DNA of 64,000 nt from Lentzea waywayandensis (GCF_900115955.1 NZ_FOYL01000004.1:806001-870000); one strand, 5' to 3'; counted from the stretch's first letter, positions 7,814-16,178 are shown. Numbers and translations: made by a program. The notes: generated by a model not told the origin, from the sequence alone.

Positions 7814-9312
7814 GGGAGCGCGATCTGCGTGTGGAGGCGGTGAGGTACGGAGAGGCCGAAGCCTGGCCGATCCGGCACTCGGGCGGCCAGGCGGGCGTCG
7901 ACGAGCGACGTGGCCGGGTCGTCCAGGCGGAACTCGACGGCGAAGGCCAGGCTGTTCCTGATGAACGGCGGCACCTGGTCCCACGAGCGGGCGGTCACGA
8001 CGATGTGGCGTTGCGGGTCGAGCGGTTCGCCGGGGCCGTCAAGTAGCTGGTAGCGAACGACATCGTTGCCGAGGACCGCGGCGAGGGTGCGCAGCGTGGT
8101 GCTCTTGCCCGTGCCCGGTTTGCCGACGATGGCGCCGTGGCGGAGTTCGTCGGTGAACGCGGGGAACAGGACGTCGCGGCGTTGCTCCGACGGCTTGTCG
8201 AGCACGCCGATTCCGCCCGGTGGCAGCATTTCCAGTTGGAGGTCGACGTTGGTCCGGTGCAGTGGCGGCAGCACGAGGGCGTGCGCGGAAGGGCCGGAGC
8301 CGATCAGACCCCGCGGCAGGACCTCCGCCCACTCCTCCAGGTCGTACGGCGGGTTCGCGGACGGCCACTCGGGGAGCTGGAACGGCAGGGAGACCGGGAA
8401 GGCGTCGCCGGAACAGAGCACGTGGACGCCCAGCGCGCGGTCGGCGCGGAGGAGGGACTCCAGCACGTCCTGGTAGCCCGGGAACCGTTCGACCAGCACT
8501 TCGGCGCTGTCCACGCAGATCAGCAGGGCCGGGACGGGTTCGCCGGACCCTGCGAGCCGCCGGCGGCGGTCGAGTTCACCGGCGAGGCCGTCCTGGAACC
8601 GCTCGAACAGCTCGTTGTCGCTTTCCCCCGTCAGCGCGAACGACACGTGCGGCGCCGCGTCCAAGCCGTCGAACACACCGATGTTCTTCATGTCGAACAG
8701 ACCGAGGTTCAGGTCCGTCGACGAGTGCGTGACCATGAGGCCCAGCAATGCGGCGAGGAGCCTCTGCTCACGAACAGCGGCAGGACCGAGGTAGGTGCCG
8801 TTCGGCCCGTGGGCGCCGATGTCCAGGTACACCGGCCAGCCGCGGTCGTTGGAACCGATGGCGGCCTTGAGATCGTGGCGCTGGTGCTTGTTGCCCAGAT
8901 CGGGCTCGATGCCGTGCAACGCGAGGAAGTCCGTCGCCTCACCGTGCAGGTGCCGCCGCAACCGGTCCGGCAGAACCGCCCACTTCCGGGCCGTGACGAC
9001 GACCTGCACGCCCCGCGCCGGCCCGAACGCGGCGATCCACTCGACGGTTCTGTCGAGTTCCGGGTCGAGGTCGAAGCACAGCGCCCAGTCGTCCACCAGC
9101 AGCACCGCGCCCGACGGCGCCCCGCGCTCGAACCAGTCCAGCAGGCTGCGGCAGCCCGACTGGTCCGCCGGGTCGAAGGTCGCCGAGACGGGCAACGGGT
9201 CCGCACCCCGCCCGATCCGGTAGACGGCCATGTCCGGCGCGGCCGCGAGAGCCGCCGTCAGCCGCTCCCTGGTCGCCTGCCCTGGACCGACCACGGCGAA
9301 GTTCCTGATCAC
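7810..9312 (-). CDS. EccC-related protein with one degenerate module and one intact P-loop
   Basis: A 500-residue paralog of the downstream protein, starting at GTG 9312. Residues 1-135 repeat the small N-terminal domain (LLVDDW at 71-76, then VVVTARKW). Residues of about 150-300 are an EccC-like FtsK module with LGLMVTHSS and FDGLDAAPHVSF but no Walker A (YLGPAAVREQRLL in its place). The C-terminal part has a good Walker A, GKPGTGKST, at 397-405 (AIVGKPGTGKSTTLRTLAAVL). This looks like the third ATPase domain of EccC, shortened. The pair is co-translated (GTGA). It lies about 5 kb from the PE/PPE/EspG operon. ATP use, if any, would be confined to this protein. Confidence 0.7.
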   Translation of the reverse strand: MIRNFAVVGPGQATRERLTAALAAAPDMAVYRIGRGADPLPVSATFDPADQSGCRSLLDWFERGAPSGAVLLVDDWALCFDLDPELDRTVEWIAAFGPARGVQVVVTARKWAVLPDRLRRHLHGEATDFLALHGIEPDLGNKHQRHDLKAAIGSNDRGWPVYLDIGAHGPNGTYLGPAAVREQRLLAALLGLMVTHSSTDLNLGLFDMKNIGVFDGLDAAPHVSFALTGESDNELFERFQDGLAGELDRRRRLAGSGEPVPALLICVDSAEVLVERFPGYQDVLESLLRADRALGVHVLCSGDAFPVSLPFQLPEWPSANPPYDLEEWAEVLPRGLIGSGPSAHALVLPPLHRTNVDLQLEMLPPGGIGVLDKPSEQRRDVLFPAFTDELRHGAIVGKPGTGKSTTLRTLAAVLGNDVVRYQLLDGPGEPLDPQRHIVVTARSWDQVPPFIRNSLAFAVEFRLDDPATSLVDARLAARVPDRPGFGLSVPHRLHTQIALP

Positions 9313-9362
9313 GGCCCCAGATATACCAACAGCTCCGGGAACGCCGCTGCCCCTTCGCTAAT

Positions 9363-9749
9363 GTGGGCGACGTGCCAGCCAAAGCCGTCGACCCCGCCGA
9401 GATGCGCGCCGCCGTCCAGGCCGTGCTCCCGTGGCTGCGCGGCGAGGCTGACCAGCCAGAACGTCCCGTGCTCGCCGCCGCCGTCCGGCTGAGCCTGCGC
9501 ACCCTCGAGCAGATCGCGCCCGGCCGCAGCGTCGAGGTGCGCGTTCCCCCGTTCGCCGCCGTGCAGTGCGTCGAAGGGCCGCGCCACACCCGCGGCACGC
9601 CCCCGAACGTCGTGGAGACCGACCCCCGCACGTGGCTGGAGCTGGCCACCGGCGGCCTGGCGTGGGCCGACGCGCTGGACGGCGCTCGGGTCACCGCGTC
9701 GGGGACCCGAGCCGACATCTCACCTCTGCTGCCGGTCGTGAAGTTCTAG
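9363..9749 (+). CDS. Sterol-carrier-family (SCP2-like) protein
   Basis: A small soluble protein of 128 residues (125 if GTG 9372 is the start). It contains DPAEMRAAVQAVLPWL and a C-terminal stretch DPRTWLELATGGLAWADALDGARVTASGTRADISPLLPV. The pattern TWxxLATGxLxWxDAxxxGxVxASGxRADLSxLLPV is typical of the actinobacterial sterol-carrier-like family often found beside purF (in Mycobacterium tuberculosis, Rv0807 next to purF). Here purF is 5 kb away, separated by the DUF1023 and lipoprotein genes. A lipid-binding role is a family-level guess; no ligand is known. Confidence 0.75.
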   Translation: MGDVPAKAVDPAEMRAAVQAVLPWLRGEADQPERPVLAAAVRLSLRTLEQIAPGRSVEVRVPPFAAVQCVEGPRHTRGTPPNVVETDPRTWLELATGGLAWADALDGARVTASGTRADISPLLPVVKF

Positions 9750-11716
9750 AACCAAGACCCGATCGTCTTGACCGCGCCGCCGACGCCGTCCACGACGTCG
9801 CGTCCGAGCTCCACCGCGTTGCCCACCGTGTCGACCACGACGTCACCGACATCGCTCGCGACCTCGCCGACCGTGTCCACCGCGTGCCCGGCCGCGTCAC
9901 CCCAGCGGCCGTTCGAGACGTCGTCCACGACCTGACCGCCACCGCGCCAGATGTCCTCGCCCATGTCGAGGACCTCCTTGCCGGTGTTGACACCCCAGTC
10001 GATGACGGGGCCCGCCACCGGCAGGTCCGAACCGGGCACCTCGACGGGCACCGGCGAGTCCTGCCAGCGCTGCTCGGTGACGTCGCCGCCGTGACCGGTG
10101 GCGATCTTGGCCAGGTTGTTCAGCGACTCGGAATCCTTGTCGTAGTACGCGGAGTGCGCGTGCCCGATCCAGTCCTCGCCAGAGGTGCCGAACTGCGTCG
10201 CGCCGAACGACGAGTCGTACGGACCGGTCGACGACCCGTCCTTGGTGAACCAGTCGCCACTGGTCCCCTGGATCACCGGGTCGTGCTCGGTACCGCCGAC
10301 GTAGACGTGCCCGGCACCCGGTCCGAGCTGGTTCACGTTGGACGCACCGACGCCCGGCGAGCCGACGAACGCGATGTCGTCCGCCTTCAGGCCGTTGTCC
10401 ATGGCGGAGTAGCCGACGACCGTGCTGCCGTAGCTGTGACCGATCACCGTGACGTGTGCGTTGGGGTTGGCGACGCGGTAGCCCTCGACGTCCGCGGCGA
10501 GGATCCGACCGCCCTCGATGGCCTGCGCCGGGTCGTTGACCTGGCCGAGCGCGGCAGCGGGAGCGTCGTAGCCGAGCCACTGGATCGCGGCACCGTCCGG
10601 CCCCATGGCCTCGCTGAGGTTCGCAGCCTGCGCCTGGCTGAACCCGGTGAGGTCGGAGGTCGTGCCAGGAACGGCAACGGCGAGGTGCTTGGCGGTGTCG
10701 GGGTTGCCGAACGCGATGGCCATCGTGCCCTCTTTGTTGCCGGGCCCGTCCGGACTCCAGTGCAGGAGGTAGGCGTTCTTGCCGATATCTCCTGCCTGGC
10801 CGTTGGCTTCTTCCATCCGGATCGCGGCGTTCTTCGAGTTCTCGGCGCGACGCGCGGCCTCGTCGTGCTGCGCCATCAGCTGGGAGCCCTGAGGGTCGTT
10901 GCGCAGCGCGCGTTCGGCCTCCGGCGTGCCAGGCGTGACGCCCAGTTCACGGGCACGCGCTTCGAGCTGTGCCTTCAGCTCGGCTTCCTGTCGCCCGAAC
11001 CGATCGACGTCATCCGCGATGCGTTTGCGGTTCGCGTCGTCCAGCACGTCGGCGGGGAGCCCGCGGAGCTGGCCGAGCTCCTGGAACTTGGAGTTCTTGA
11101 GCGCTTCCTGCTGGTCCTTGCTCAGTGACTTCCACCAGTCGGCGACGGCCTTCGGGTCGGAGCCCGGCGGCGGCACCGGCGGCAGAGCACCGCCCGCACC
11201 ACCGCGTTGGGCGGCGCGATCCCAGCCGCAGTCCGTGCGTGCCGACTCCTCGAAGCCCGGCGGGATCTTGGTGAGCGCGCTCGCGTAGGAGCGCAAGACG
11301 TTGTTGTAGCCCGATTTCACCTTGTCCAGGTGCTCGTTGACCTGGTTGGCGAGCTGGCGGGTCTGCTCGGCGTCCATGCCGGGAGGACGGCCGCGCCACA
11401 CGCCGATCGCCTGGTCCGCGGCACCACGCATCTGGCCGTAGGCACGGGAAGCGGCCTGCACGATGTCGACGCCCGCGCCGAGTCGTTCGGCGGCAGCCTT
11501 GGCCGCGGTCGCGGAGAGCTGGGCGCGCGCGGTGAACTTCGTGGCGGCCTCGCCGGTCCAGTTGCTCACGGCGGTCTTGCCACCGTTGGCGACGGACTCT
11601 CCAGCGCGACCGACCGCGCTGATCGCGCCGGTGATCGGGTCTGCGGCGGCGGCGATCCGGCCGACATCGCCGGACGCGAGCCTGCCGTACAGGCTCTCGG
11701 GATCCGTGTAGCTCAC
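9746..11716 (-). CDS. DUF1023 alpha/beta hydrolase with ESX-type N-terminal helical domain
   Basis: A 656-residue protein starting at GTG 11716, which overlaps the upstream stop as GTGA. Residues 1-200 are a WXG-like helical region (SNWTGEAATKFTARAQL near 51-67). Residues of about 200-330 are a charged, partly coiled-coil linker. Residues of about 340-560 are the DUF1023 alpha/beta hydrolase domain with nucleophile elbow GHSYGS (Ser about 428) and HDPV further on. The tail is a run of Val/Gly/Asp-rich amphipathic repeats. There is no signal peptide. The WXG-like N-terminus and the small upstream partner suggest export through a type VII system. The substrate is unknown; lipase, esterase or toxin activity are all possible. 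Confidence 0.75.
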   Translation of the reverse strand: MSYTDPESLYGRLASGDVGRIAAAADPITGAISAVGRAGESVANGGKTAVSNWTGEAATKFTARAQLSATAAKAAAERLGAGVDIVQAASRAYGQMRGAADQAIGVWRGRPPGMDAEQTRQLANQVNEHLDKVKSGYNNVLRSYASALTKIPPGFEESARTDCGWDRAAQRGGAGGALPPVPPPGSDPKAVADWWKSLSKDQQEALKNSKFQELGQLRGLPADVLDDANRKRIADDVDRFGRQEAELKAQLEARARELGVTPGTPEAERALRNDPQGSQLMAQHDEAARRAENSKNAAIRMEEANGQAGDIGKNAYLLHWSPDGPGNKEGTMAIAFGNPDTAKHLAVAVPGTTSDLTGFSQAQAANLSEAMGPDGAAIQWLGYDAPAAALGQVNDPAQAIEGGRILAADVEGYRVANPNAHVTVIGHSYGSTVVGYSAMDNGLKADDIAFVGSPGVGASNVNQLGPGAGHVYVGGTEHDPVIQGTSGDWFTKDGSSTGPYDSSFGATQFGTSGEDWIGHAHSAYYDKDSESLNNLAKIATGHGGDVTEQRWQDSPVPVEVPGSDLPVAGPVIDWGVNTGKEVLDMGEDIWRGGGQVVDDVSNGRWGDAAGHAVDTVGEVASDVGDVVVDTVGNAVELGRDVVDGVGGAVKTIGSWF

Positions 11717-12036
11717 TGACCGCCCCCAAGTCCCGAGAAGAGCTTCTTCAGCGCTGCCGCGTGGTCCTCGTCGGTGCGCTGGTAGGCCTCGGCGTTCGAC
11801 ACGAGACCCTCTGCCGCGTCGGTGAACCACGAGGAACCGCGCTGGAGGTCCTGGGAGTGCGTGCCGACGAACTTCGACAGCGCGTCCGCGAACTCCGCGG
11901 CGGCGTCGACCTCCCCGAACGCGCCCGCGTCGAGCTGGAGCATCGAGATCATCTCCGCTGCCTCGCGCACCGCGTCGGAGCCGTTGCCGAACTCCTTGGA
12001 CGCGTTGCGCAGCAGCTCTGGCTCAACGCCGAACAT
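11713..12036 (-). CDS. Small ESX-type (WXG100-like) partner protein
   Basis: A helical protein of 107 residues, beginning MFGVEPELLRNASKEFGNG. The ATG at 12036 is chosen because AGGGGG lies about five bases before it; an in-frame GTG lies at 12042. The sequence is two long helices (NASKEFGNGSDAVREAAEMIS and ADALSKFVGTHSQDLQRGSSW) with a small turn, as in type VII secretion target proteins of about 100 residues. It is coupled by GTGA to the DUF1023 hydrolase, whose N-terminal helical domain it probably pairs with. It ends in a flexible Gly-rich tail (FSGLGGGQ). Signal and membrane segments are absent. Confidence 0.7.
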   Translation of the reverse strand: MFGVEPELLRNASKEFGNGSDAVREAAEMISMLQLDAGAFGEVDAAAEFADALSKFVGTHSQDLQRGSSWFTDAAEGLVSNAEAYQRTDEDHAAALKKLFSGLGGGQ

Positions 12037-12121
12037 CGCCACCCCCTGTTGGTCACCGATCAATGCGACGCAGATACATGATGGCCGGTTCCCCACTCAC
12101 CCGTAGACCGTTTCGGGCACG

Positions 12122-12877
12122 ATGTCGTTCATGGTGCAGACAGGGTGGACGGCCCAGCGGTGGACCGCTGTGTTCATCGAGCAGGCGGAGTTGTTCCGCA
12201 AGGCAGTGGCGGAGGCGGATCCGGCGGCCGAGGTGCCGACACGTCCGGGATGGACCGTGCAGGACCTGGTCATCCACGTCGGCCGGTTCCTGGAGACCTC
12301 CACCGAGTACCTGCGCACCGGCAGTCGCAACCCGATCAAGCCGACGCCTCCGCGGAGCGGGCTGGCCCCGCTCGAGTACCTCGACCTCCAGCTCGTCGGC
12401 GCGAGCGAGATCCTGGCTGCCGTGCCGGGAAATCGGCCGGTGTGGACGTTCTCGCCGGCCGCACCCGACCTCGCGTGGGTGTGGCACCGCCGGATCGCCC
12501 ATGAGACGGTCCTGCGCCGGTTCGACGCTCAGACGGTCGTCCGGCAGGTCACCGCCACGGATGCGGACCTCTGCGTCGACGGCATCGACGAGGTGCTGAC
12601 CACGATCGTCGCGGCGAAGCTCGACGGCGACTCCCCGCACGAGGTGACGGGCACCGCCGTGGTGCGGTCGACTGACGTGCCGGAGTCGTGGTTGATCTCC
12701 CTCACCGCTGGGGAGGTGCCGGAGACCCGTGCCGCGGCCCCTGGGGAAGAGGGCGACGCGCAGGTGACCGGCGAGGCCGAACTCGTCTACTTCTGGCTCT
12801 GGAATCGGATGAACCTCAAGGAGATGGCCGGAGACCAGCGCGTGCTGGACGTTCTTCGAGTTGGGCGGGGGCACTGA
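12122..12877 (+). CDS. Maleylpyruvate isomerase-like (MDMPI/DinB-fold) protein, mycothiol-linked family
   Basis: A 251-residue protein. It opens with an MDMPI N-terminal four-helix domain (WTAVFIEQAELFRKAV ... VPTRPGWTVQDLVIHVGRFLETS, with the metal-binding H in VIHVGR). The HRRIAHETVLRRFDAQ stretch supplies further candidate metal ligands. The C-terminal half resembles the MDMPI C-terminal domain (ELVYFWLWNRMN). The family includes mycothiol-dependent isomerases and many of unknown reaction. The start at 12122 could also be ATG 12131. The stop TGA shares its A with the ATG of the first lipoprotein gene, so this gene heads the six-gene run. Confidence 0.7.
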   Translation: MSFMVQTGWTAQRWTAVFIEQAELFRKAVAEADPAAEVPTRPGWTVQDLVIHVGRFLETSTEYLRTGSRNPIKPTPPRSGLAPLEYLDLQLVGASEILAAVPGNRPVWTFSPAAPDLAWVWHRRIAHETVLRRFDAQTVVRQVTATDADLCVDGIDEVLTTIVAAKLDGDSPHEVTGTAVVRSTDVPESWLISLTAGEVPETRAAAPGEEGDAQVTGEAELVYFWLWNRMNLKEMAGDQRVLDVLRVGRGH

Positions 12878-13197
12878 TGCGCAAGCTCGCGATCGCGGTG
12901 CTCGCCTGTCTGCTGCTGACCGGTTGTGCGGCGAACTGGCAGGCACAGGAAGTGCGATACAAGATCGTCTCGCAGGAGAGCCAGTCCTCGTCCGAGTTCT
13001 TCAAGCTGGAACTGGTGGGTGACGCGCCCAAGGGCGCGCTGAAGCCCGAGGACCTGAAGAACAGGTCTCTGCTGACGTTCCGGGCCGAAGGCGCGCAGGT
13101 CGGCGATGAGCTGCTGTGCGTGGTCGAGCAGAAGAAGGGCAGCGCGGTCGGGGACTCGAACGTCGTGACGAGCCTGCAGAGCTGCAAGAAGGCCTGA
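12877..13197 (+). CDS. Small lipoprotein, copy 1 of a five-gene tandem family
   Basis: A 106-residue protein with lipoprotein signal MRKLAIAVLACLLLTGCAA and the mature start NWQAQEVRYKIVSQE. It has the family core FKLELVGDAP, then VGDELLCVVEQKKG and C-terminal SLQSCKKA. The two non-lipobox cysteines (in ELLC and QSC) are conserved in all five copies and may form a disulfide. The ATG at 12877 overlaps the previous stop as TGATG. No known domain is recognised. It is presumably anchored to the outer face of the membrane; the function is unknown. Confidence 0.8.
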   Translation: MRKLAIAVLACLLLTGCAANWQAQEVRYKIVSQESQSSSEFFKLELVGDAPKGALKPEDLKNRSLLTFRAEGAQVGDELLCVVEQKKGSAVGDSNVVTSLQSCKKA

Positions 13198-13535
13198 TGC
13201 GCAAGATCGGCGTGGTGCTTGTGGGCTGCCTCGTGCTGGCCGGCTGCGGCGCCTCGGAGTGGCGGCAGCAGGTGCGGTACGAGGTCACCAAGATCTTCGA
13301 GCGTCCCTTTCCGGGGAACCCGGAGAACGCCAACGTGCGGCTGGAACTGGTCGGCGACCCGCCGGACGACGTGCTGGAACCGCTGACGCTGACGCCCGCG
13401 GTCGTCGGCTACCGGACGTTGCGCGGCGACTACGAGGTGGGCGACCGGTTCCTCTGCTGGGCCGAGCAGAAGTCCGAGGGCCACGCCCGGACGATGACGA
13501 TCAGGACCGACGTGTCCTCGTGTGAGAAGGCCTGA
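13197..13535 (+). CDS. Small lipoprotein, copy 2 of the tandem family
   Basis: A 112-residue paralog that begins MRKIGVVLVGCLVLAGCGA, with lipobox LAGC, then SEWRQQVRYEVTKIFERPF. The conserved core appears as VRLELVGDPPDDVLEPL, VGDRFLCWAEQKSEG and the end VSSCEKA. It joins its neighbours at both ends through TGATG overlaps, so ribosomes can pass directly from one gene to the next. The WAEQ segment in place of VVEQ shows moderate divergence between copies. No catalytic motif is visible. Function unknown. Confidence 0.8.
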   Translation: MRKIGVVLVGCLVLAGCGASEWRQQVRYEVTKIFERPFPGNPENANVRLELVGDPPDDVLEPLTLTPAVVGYRTLRGDYEVGDRFLCWAEQKSEGHARTMTIRTDVSSCEKA

Positions 13536-13876
13536 TGCGCAAGATCGCTGTCATCGTTCTCGCGAGCTGCCTCGTGCTCACCGGGTGCGCGGGCGACTGG
13601 CAGGCCGAGGTCAGGCTGAAGGTGACCAAGATCGAGGAGGAACCGGCACAGCCGACCTTCCCCGGCCGCACGGATGTGTGGCTCGACCCGATCGGTGAGT
13701 TGCCCGACGGCGCGTTCGACCGGGAGAACTTCGTCGGCAAGATCGTCCAACCCGAGGAGATCGACGGCGACGTGAAGGCTGGTGACGAGGTCGTCTGCAT
13801 CGCGAAGCAACGAACTGTCGGCGCGCTGCAGACCAACACCGTCCAGACCGAGCTGTTCCGGTGCAGGAGAGCGTGA
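13535..13876 (+). CDS. Small lipoprotein, copy 3 of the tandem family
   Basis: A 113-residue paralog. The signal MRKIAVIVLASCLVLTGCAG leads to GDWQAEVRLKVTKIEEEP. The core is VWLDPIGELPDGAFDRENF, then AGDEVVCIAKQRTVG and a C-terminal ELFRCRRA. It keeps the shared spacing between the second and third cysteines. TGATG overlaps link it to copies 2 and 4. The middle variable loop (QPTFPGRTD) differs most from the other copies, suggesting that loop carries any specificity. Function unknown. Confidence 0.8.
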   Translation: MRKIAVIVLASCLVLTGCAGDWQAEVRLKVTKIEEEPAQPTFPGRTDVWLDPIGELPDGAFDRENFVGKIVQPEEIDGDVKAGDEVVCIAKQRTVGALQTNTVQTELFRCRRA

Positions 13877-14184
13877 TGCGGAAGGTCATCGTGGCGTGCG
13901 CCGCCTGTCTCGTGCTGGCCGGGTGCTCCTCCGAGTGGCAGGGCGAGATCGACTTCAGGGTCGCGGAGTTCTACGACCACCGGCTTCCCGACGGCGCGAC
14001 CGAGAAACGGGTGAGGCTCGAGCCTGTCGGCTCACTGCCGGAGGACGCGGAGGAGAAGGACATCAAGGGCATGTCGGTCCTGGAGACAGACATCGCCGGC
14101 ACGGTCGGGGTGGACGACGGCGTGGTCTGCGTCGCACGGCACGAGTCGGGCGAGACGAAGCTCAGCCAGTGCGAGAAGGCTTGA
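13876..14184 (+). CDS. Small lipoprotein, copy 4 of the tandem family
   Basis: A 102-residue paralog, the shortest copy. The true start is ATG 13876, which overlaps the previous stop; a longer reading from 13861 would add five residues and break the pattern. Signal MRKVIVACAACLVLAGCSS is followed by EWQGEIDFRVAEFYDH. Core motifs are VRLEPVGSLPEDAEEKD, VDDGVVCVARHESGE and the end LSQCEKA. Both conserved cysteines are kept. Function unknown. Confidence 0.8.
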   Translation: MRKVIVACAACLVLAGCSSEWQGEIDFRVAEFYDHRLPDGATEKRVRLEPVGSLPEDAEEKDIKGMSVLETDIAGTVGVDDGVVCVARHESGETKLSQCEKA

Positions 14185-14546
14185 TGCGCAAGATCATCGC
14201 GGCGCTCGCGGCCTGCCTCGTCCTGGCCGGCTGCGGGCTCGGCCGCTGGGAAGGCGAGATCCGCTTCAAGGTCACCAGCATCAACAACTGCTACGCCGGC
14301 TACAGCGACGTCATCTGCGCGACCCGCATCTACCTCGACCTCGCGGGCGCTCTGCCCGCCGGCGCACCCGGCAAGACCTCCTTCAAGGGCGCCTTCGCGG
14401 AGCCGGACGACTTCGAGGACGAGTCGAAGGTGCGCGACGAGGTGGCGGTGGGCGACGAGATCATCTGTGTCGGCCAGGAACAGTCCGAGGGCTTCGAGTA
14501 CCTCAACGGGATCCCGCTGCAGCTCTCGAAGTGCCGGATCGCATGA
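14184..14546 (+). CDS. Small lipoprotein, copy 5 of the tandem family
   Basis: A 120-residue paralog, the longest copy. Signal MRKIIAALAACLVLAGCGL precedes GRWEGEIRFKVTSINNCY. It has two extra cysteines in an inserted loop (NNCYAGYSDVICATRIYL). The shared end VGDEIICVGQEQSEG ... LQLSKCRIA is retained. The gene starts at the ATG overlapping the copy 4 stop (TGATG) and ends the lipoprotein run. A GC-rich hairpin follows before purF. Function unknown. Confidence 0.8.
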   Translation: MRKIIAALAACLVLAGCGLGRWEGEIRFKVTSINNCYAGYSDVICATRIYLDLAGALPAGAPGKTSFKGAFAEPDDFEDESKVRDEVAVGDEIICVGQEQSEGFEYLNGIPLQLSKCRIA

Positions 14547-14570
14547 GTTTCATCACCTCACCAGGGGTCT

Positions 14571-14596
14571 GGAGGGGGTAGTTGGCCCCCTGCTCC
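14571..14596 (+). terminator. GC-rich hairpin between the lipoprotein array and purF
   Basis: GGAGGGGG (14571-14578) faces CCCCCTGCTCC (14586-14596) across a short loop, giving a G/C stem with one bulge. It lies 25 bp after the last lipoprotein stop and about 50 bp before purF. There is no U tract. It could end the lipoprotein transcript or shape the purF leader. Confidence 0.4.
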
Positions 14597-14643
14597 ACTT
14601 ACACTCGGGTTGCAGCCAGCCCCATCGTGAGGGAGCCAATTCG

Positions 14644-16149
14644 GTGGTCGACGACCATTCCCAGTCCGAACAGGAACCCCGTGAGGAGTGTGGCGTCTTC
14701 GGCGTCTGGGCTCCCGGTGAAGACGTCTCGAAGATGACCTACTACGGGCTCTACGCCCTGCAGCACCGCGGCCAGGAGGCGGCGGGCATCTCGGTCGGAG
14801 ACGGGGCGCAGGTCGTCGTCTTCAAGGACCTCGGACTCGTCAGCCAGGTGTTCGACGAGCAGGTCCTGCAGAGCCTGAAGGGCCACGTGGCCGTCGGGCA
14901 CTGCCGTTACTCCACCACCGGGTCCACGACCTGGGAGAACGCGCAGCCCACGTTCCGCACCACCGCCGCCGGCTCGGGTCTGAGCCTCGGTCACAACGGC
15001 AACCTGGTGAACACCGCCGAGCTGCTGGAGAAGGCCAAGAGCCTCGGCATCGTCGAGCGCAACGGCGCCACCACCGACTCGGACATCCTCTGCGGCCTGC
15101 TCGCCCACGCGGCGGCCGACAAGGGCATCGAGCAGGCCGCGCTGGAGCTGCTGCCGACGGTCAAGGGCGCGTACTGCCTGACGTTCTCCGACGAGTCCAC
15201 CCTCTACGCGGCGCGCGACCCGCACGGCGTCCGCCCGCTGGTGCTCGGCCGGTTGGAACGCGGCTGGGTCGTGGCGAGCGAGACCGCGGCGCTCGACATC
15301 GTCGGCGCGAGCTTCGTGCGCGAGGTCGAGCCCGGTGAGCTGATCGCGATCGACGGTGACGGCCTGCGGTCGACCCGGTTCGCGACGCCCGAGCCCAAGG
15401 GCTGCGTCTTCGAGTACGTCTACCTGGCGCGGCCGGACACGACGATCTCCGGGCGCGGCGTCCACGCGACGCGCGTCGAGATCGGCCGCCGCCTCGCCAA
15501 GGAGCACCCGGTCGAGGCCGACCTGGTGATCCCGGTGCCGGAGTCCGGCACGCCGGCCGCCATCGGCTACGCGCAGGCCAGCGGCATCCCGTACGGGTCC
15601 GGCCTGGTCAAGAACGCCTACGTCGGCCGGACGTTCATCCAGCCGTCGCAGACCATCCGCCAGCTCGGCATCCGGTTGAAGCTGAACCCGTTGCGCGACG
15701 TCATCCGCGGCAAGCGGCTGGTCGTCGTGGACGACTCGATCGTGCGCGGCAACACCCAGCGCGCACTCGTCCGCATGCTGCGCGAGGCCGGTGCGCTCGA
15801 AGTGCACGTGCGGATCGCGTCCCCGCCCGTCAAGTGGCCGTGCTTCTACGGCATCGACTTCGCCTCACGCGCGGAGCTCATCGCGAACGGCCTCGACGAC
15901 GACGGCATCCGCCGCTCGGTCGGCGCGGACTCGCTCGGGTACGTGTCGCTGGAGCAGCTCGTCGCGGCGACCGAGCAGCCCAAGTCGCGGCTGTGCTCGG
16001 CGTGCTTCGACGGCGAGTACCCGATCGAACTGCCGCAGGACGCGCTCATCGGCAAGCACCTGCTCGAGGGCCTCAAGGGCGTGTCGGGCTCGGCCGCTCC
16101 CGTCCTGGCGAGCGGCTATGGTGCCGAAGACGCCCTGCGTCGTCCCTGA
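14644..16149 (+). CDS. purF: Amidophosphoribosyltransferase
   Basis: A 501-residue enzyme for the first committed step of purine synthesis, making 5-phosphoribosylamine from PRPP and glutamine. The GTG start at 14644 follows AGGGAG. Cys16, in EECGVFGVWAP, is the N-terminal nucleophile exposed after propeptide removal. The glutaminase part has LQHRGQEAAGIS and GHNGNLVN. The PRPP-binding loop VVVDDSIVRGNT lies at about residues 358-370. C-terminal cysteines (SRLCSACFDGEYPIELP) fit the Fe-S-containing Bacillus-type PurF. It is followed 29 bp later by purM, the order conserved in actinobacteria. Confidence 0.97.
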   Translation: MVDDHSQSEQEPREECGVFGVWAPGEDVSKMTYYGLYALQHRGQEAAGISVGDGAQVVVFKDLGLVSQVFDEQVLQSLKGHVAVGHCRYSTTGSTTWENAQPTFRTTAAGSGLSLGHNGNLVNTAELLEKAKSLGIVERNGATTDSDILCGLLAHAAADKGIEQAALELLPTVKGAYCLTFSDESTLYAARDPHGVRPLVLGRLERGWVVASETAALDIVGASFVREVEPGELIAIDGDGLRSTRFATPEPKGCVFEYVYLARPDTTISGRGVHATRVEIGRRLAKEHPVEADLVIPVPESGTPAAIGYAQASGIPYGSGLVKNAYVGRTFIQPSQTIRQLGIRLKLNPLRDVIRGKRLVVVDDSIVRGNTQRALVRMLREAGALEVHVRIASPPVKWPCFYGIDFASRAELIANGLDDDGIRRSVGADSLGYVSLEQLVAATEQPKSRLCSACFDGEYPIELPQDALIGKHLLEGLKGVSGSAAPVLASGYGAEDALRRP

Positions 16150-16178
16150 GCACCCAGATCCAAGTGGAAGAAGTTGAC

